This document shows positions 63,801 to 64,000 of a stretch of DNA of 64,000 bases, piece by piece. Every line of letters starts with the position of its first letter. Position 1 is the stretch's first letter. The position numbers and the translations under genes are program-made. The notes below the pieces were generated by a model. It was given only the letters and a program-made list of their open reading frames with translations, had not been told where the DNA came from and did not search any database. This DNA is from Cloeon dipterum. Its lineage: Eukaryota; Arthropoda; Insecta; Ephemeroptera; Baetidae. The stretch covers positions 12,652,545 through 12,716,544 of the forward strand of contig NC_088790.1 in the NCBI RefSeq assembly GCF_949628265.1, given 5' to 3'.

Positions 63801-63907
63801 AAGAGATTAAATTTGATGTTTCCAAATGTGGCAGATTATTTTTATTTTGCATCTGCATCATGGTTTGGATTTATAATGAAGACAATCTTACTTGTGATTG
63901 TGTTTAA
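63801..63907 (+). other. Possible terminal exon of the 58409 gene
   Basis: An acceptor (TTGCTTCAG ending at 63800) opens a frame that matches the phase-1 donor at 62383 and runs 34 codons to TAA. It encodes a hydrophobic run (LFLFCICIMVWIY) and a short Cys-containing end. AATAAA follows at about 63971. Phase, acceptor and polyadenylation signal agree, but the exon is short and AT-rich, so chance is quite possible. Confidence 0.25.
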
Positions 63908-64000
63908 TGCATTCTACCGATCTTTAACGATTGAAACCTTTTTAACCGTGATGTAGGAGAAACCTTTCGAAATAAAGAGCTTTTCGAAGATACAAAACAA

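Noticed and set aside
1-64000. CRISPR arrays, operons, ribosome binding sites, rRNA and tRNA genes
   Set aside because: None were seen. The window is eukaryotic, and no cloverleaf or rRNA segment could be recognised by eye; a covariance-model scan would be the proper test.

Overview
This is an insect (hexapod) nuclear genome window. It is AT-rich, with GC-richer coding exons, GT-AG introns, arthropod-style TATA/initiator promoters and AATAAA-type polyadenylation signals. There is no operon structure and no prokaryotic feature. The order or species cannot be fixed from the sequence alone.

The window is a section of the Osiris cluster (DUF1676, PF07898), the insect-specific family of secreted/endomembrane proteins whose Drosophila cluster lies at the dosage-sensitive Triplo-lethal region. 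I could assemble five Osiris genes, all on the minus strand: 10147-11603 (248 aa, 4 exons), 13362-15059 (223 aa, 2 exons), 18258-20404 (260 aa, 3 exons), 30753-34326 (342 aa, 3 coding exons plus a 5' UTR exon near 36.2 kb) and 43658-50622 (439 aa, 4 coding exons plus probable 5' UTR exons near 54.4-54.75 kb). In each, a signal peptide and a two-cysteine segment are followed, across a phase-1 intron placed just before an arginine, by a long hydrophobic DUF1676 segment. The frames join exactly with no remainder in all five models.

Three features stand out from an ordinary Osiris cluster. The 439-aa gene continues past its DUF1676 exon into two more in-phase exons that encode a four-cysteine module resembling the insect DM4/DM12 family, so it looks like an Osiris fusion. 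Between the third and fourth Osiris genes lie two small two-exon minus-strand genes (27341-28091, 125 aa, with a very basic C-terminus; 28753-29809, 142 aa, Ser/Gln-rich), each with its own signal peptide and phase-1 intron, that I cannot assign to any family. On the right, a plus-strand gene begins at 58409 (acidic and Thr-rich, secreted, at least three exons) and has no certain last exon in the window. Weaker plus-strand candidates are a 44-aa signal-peptide ORF at 1304-1438 and coding-like fragments at 22.96-23.87 kb.

The rest is intergenic and intronic DNA. It contains three roughly 400-bp poly(A)-tailed SINE-like repeats plus one truncated copy (8.17-9.39 kb and 63.04-63.64 kb), an (AT)29 microsatellite, AT-rich and GC-rich hairpins, and several GC-richer patches that may be regulatory but do not read as genes.
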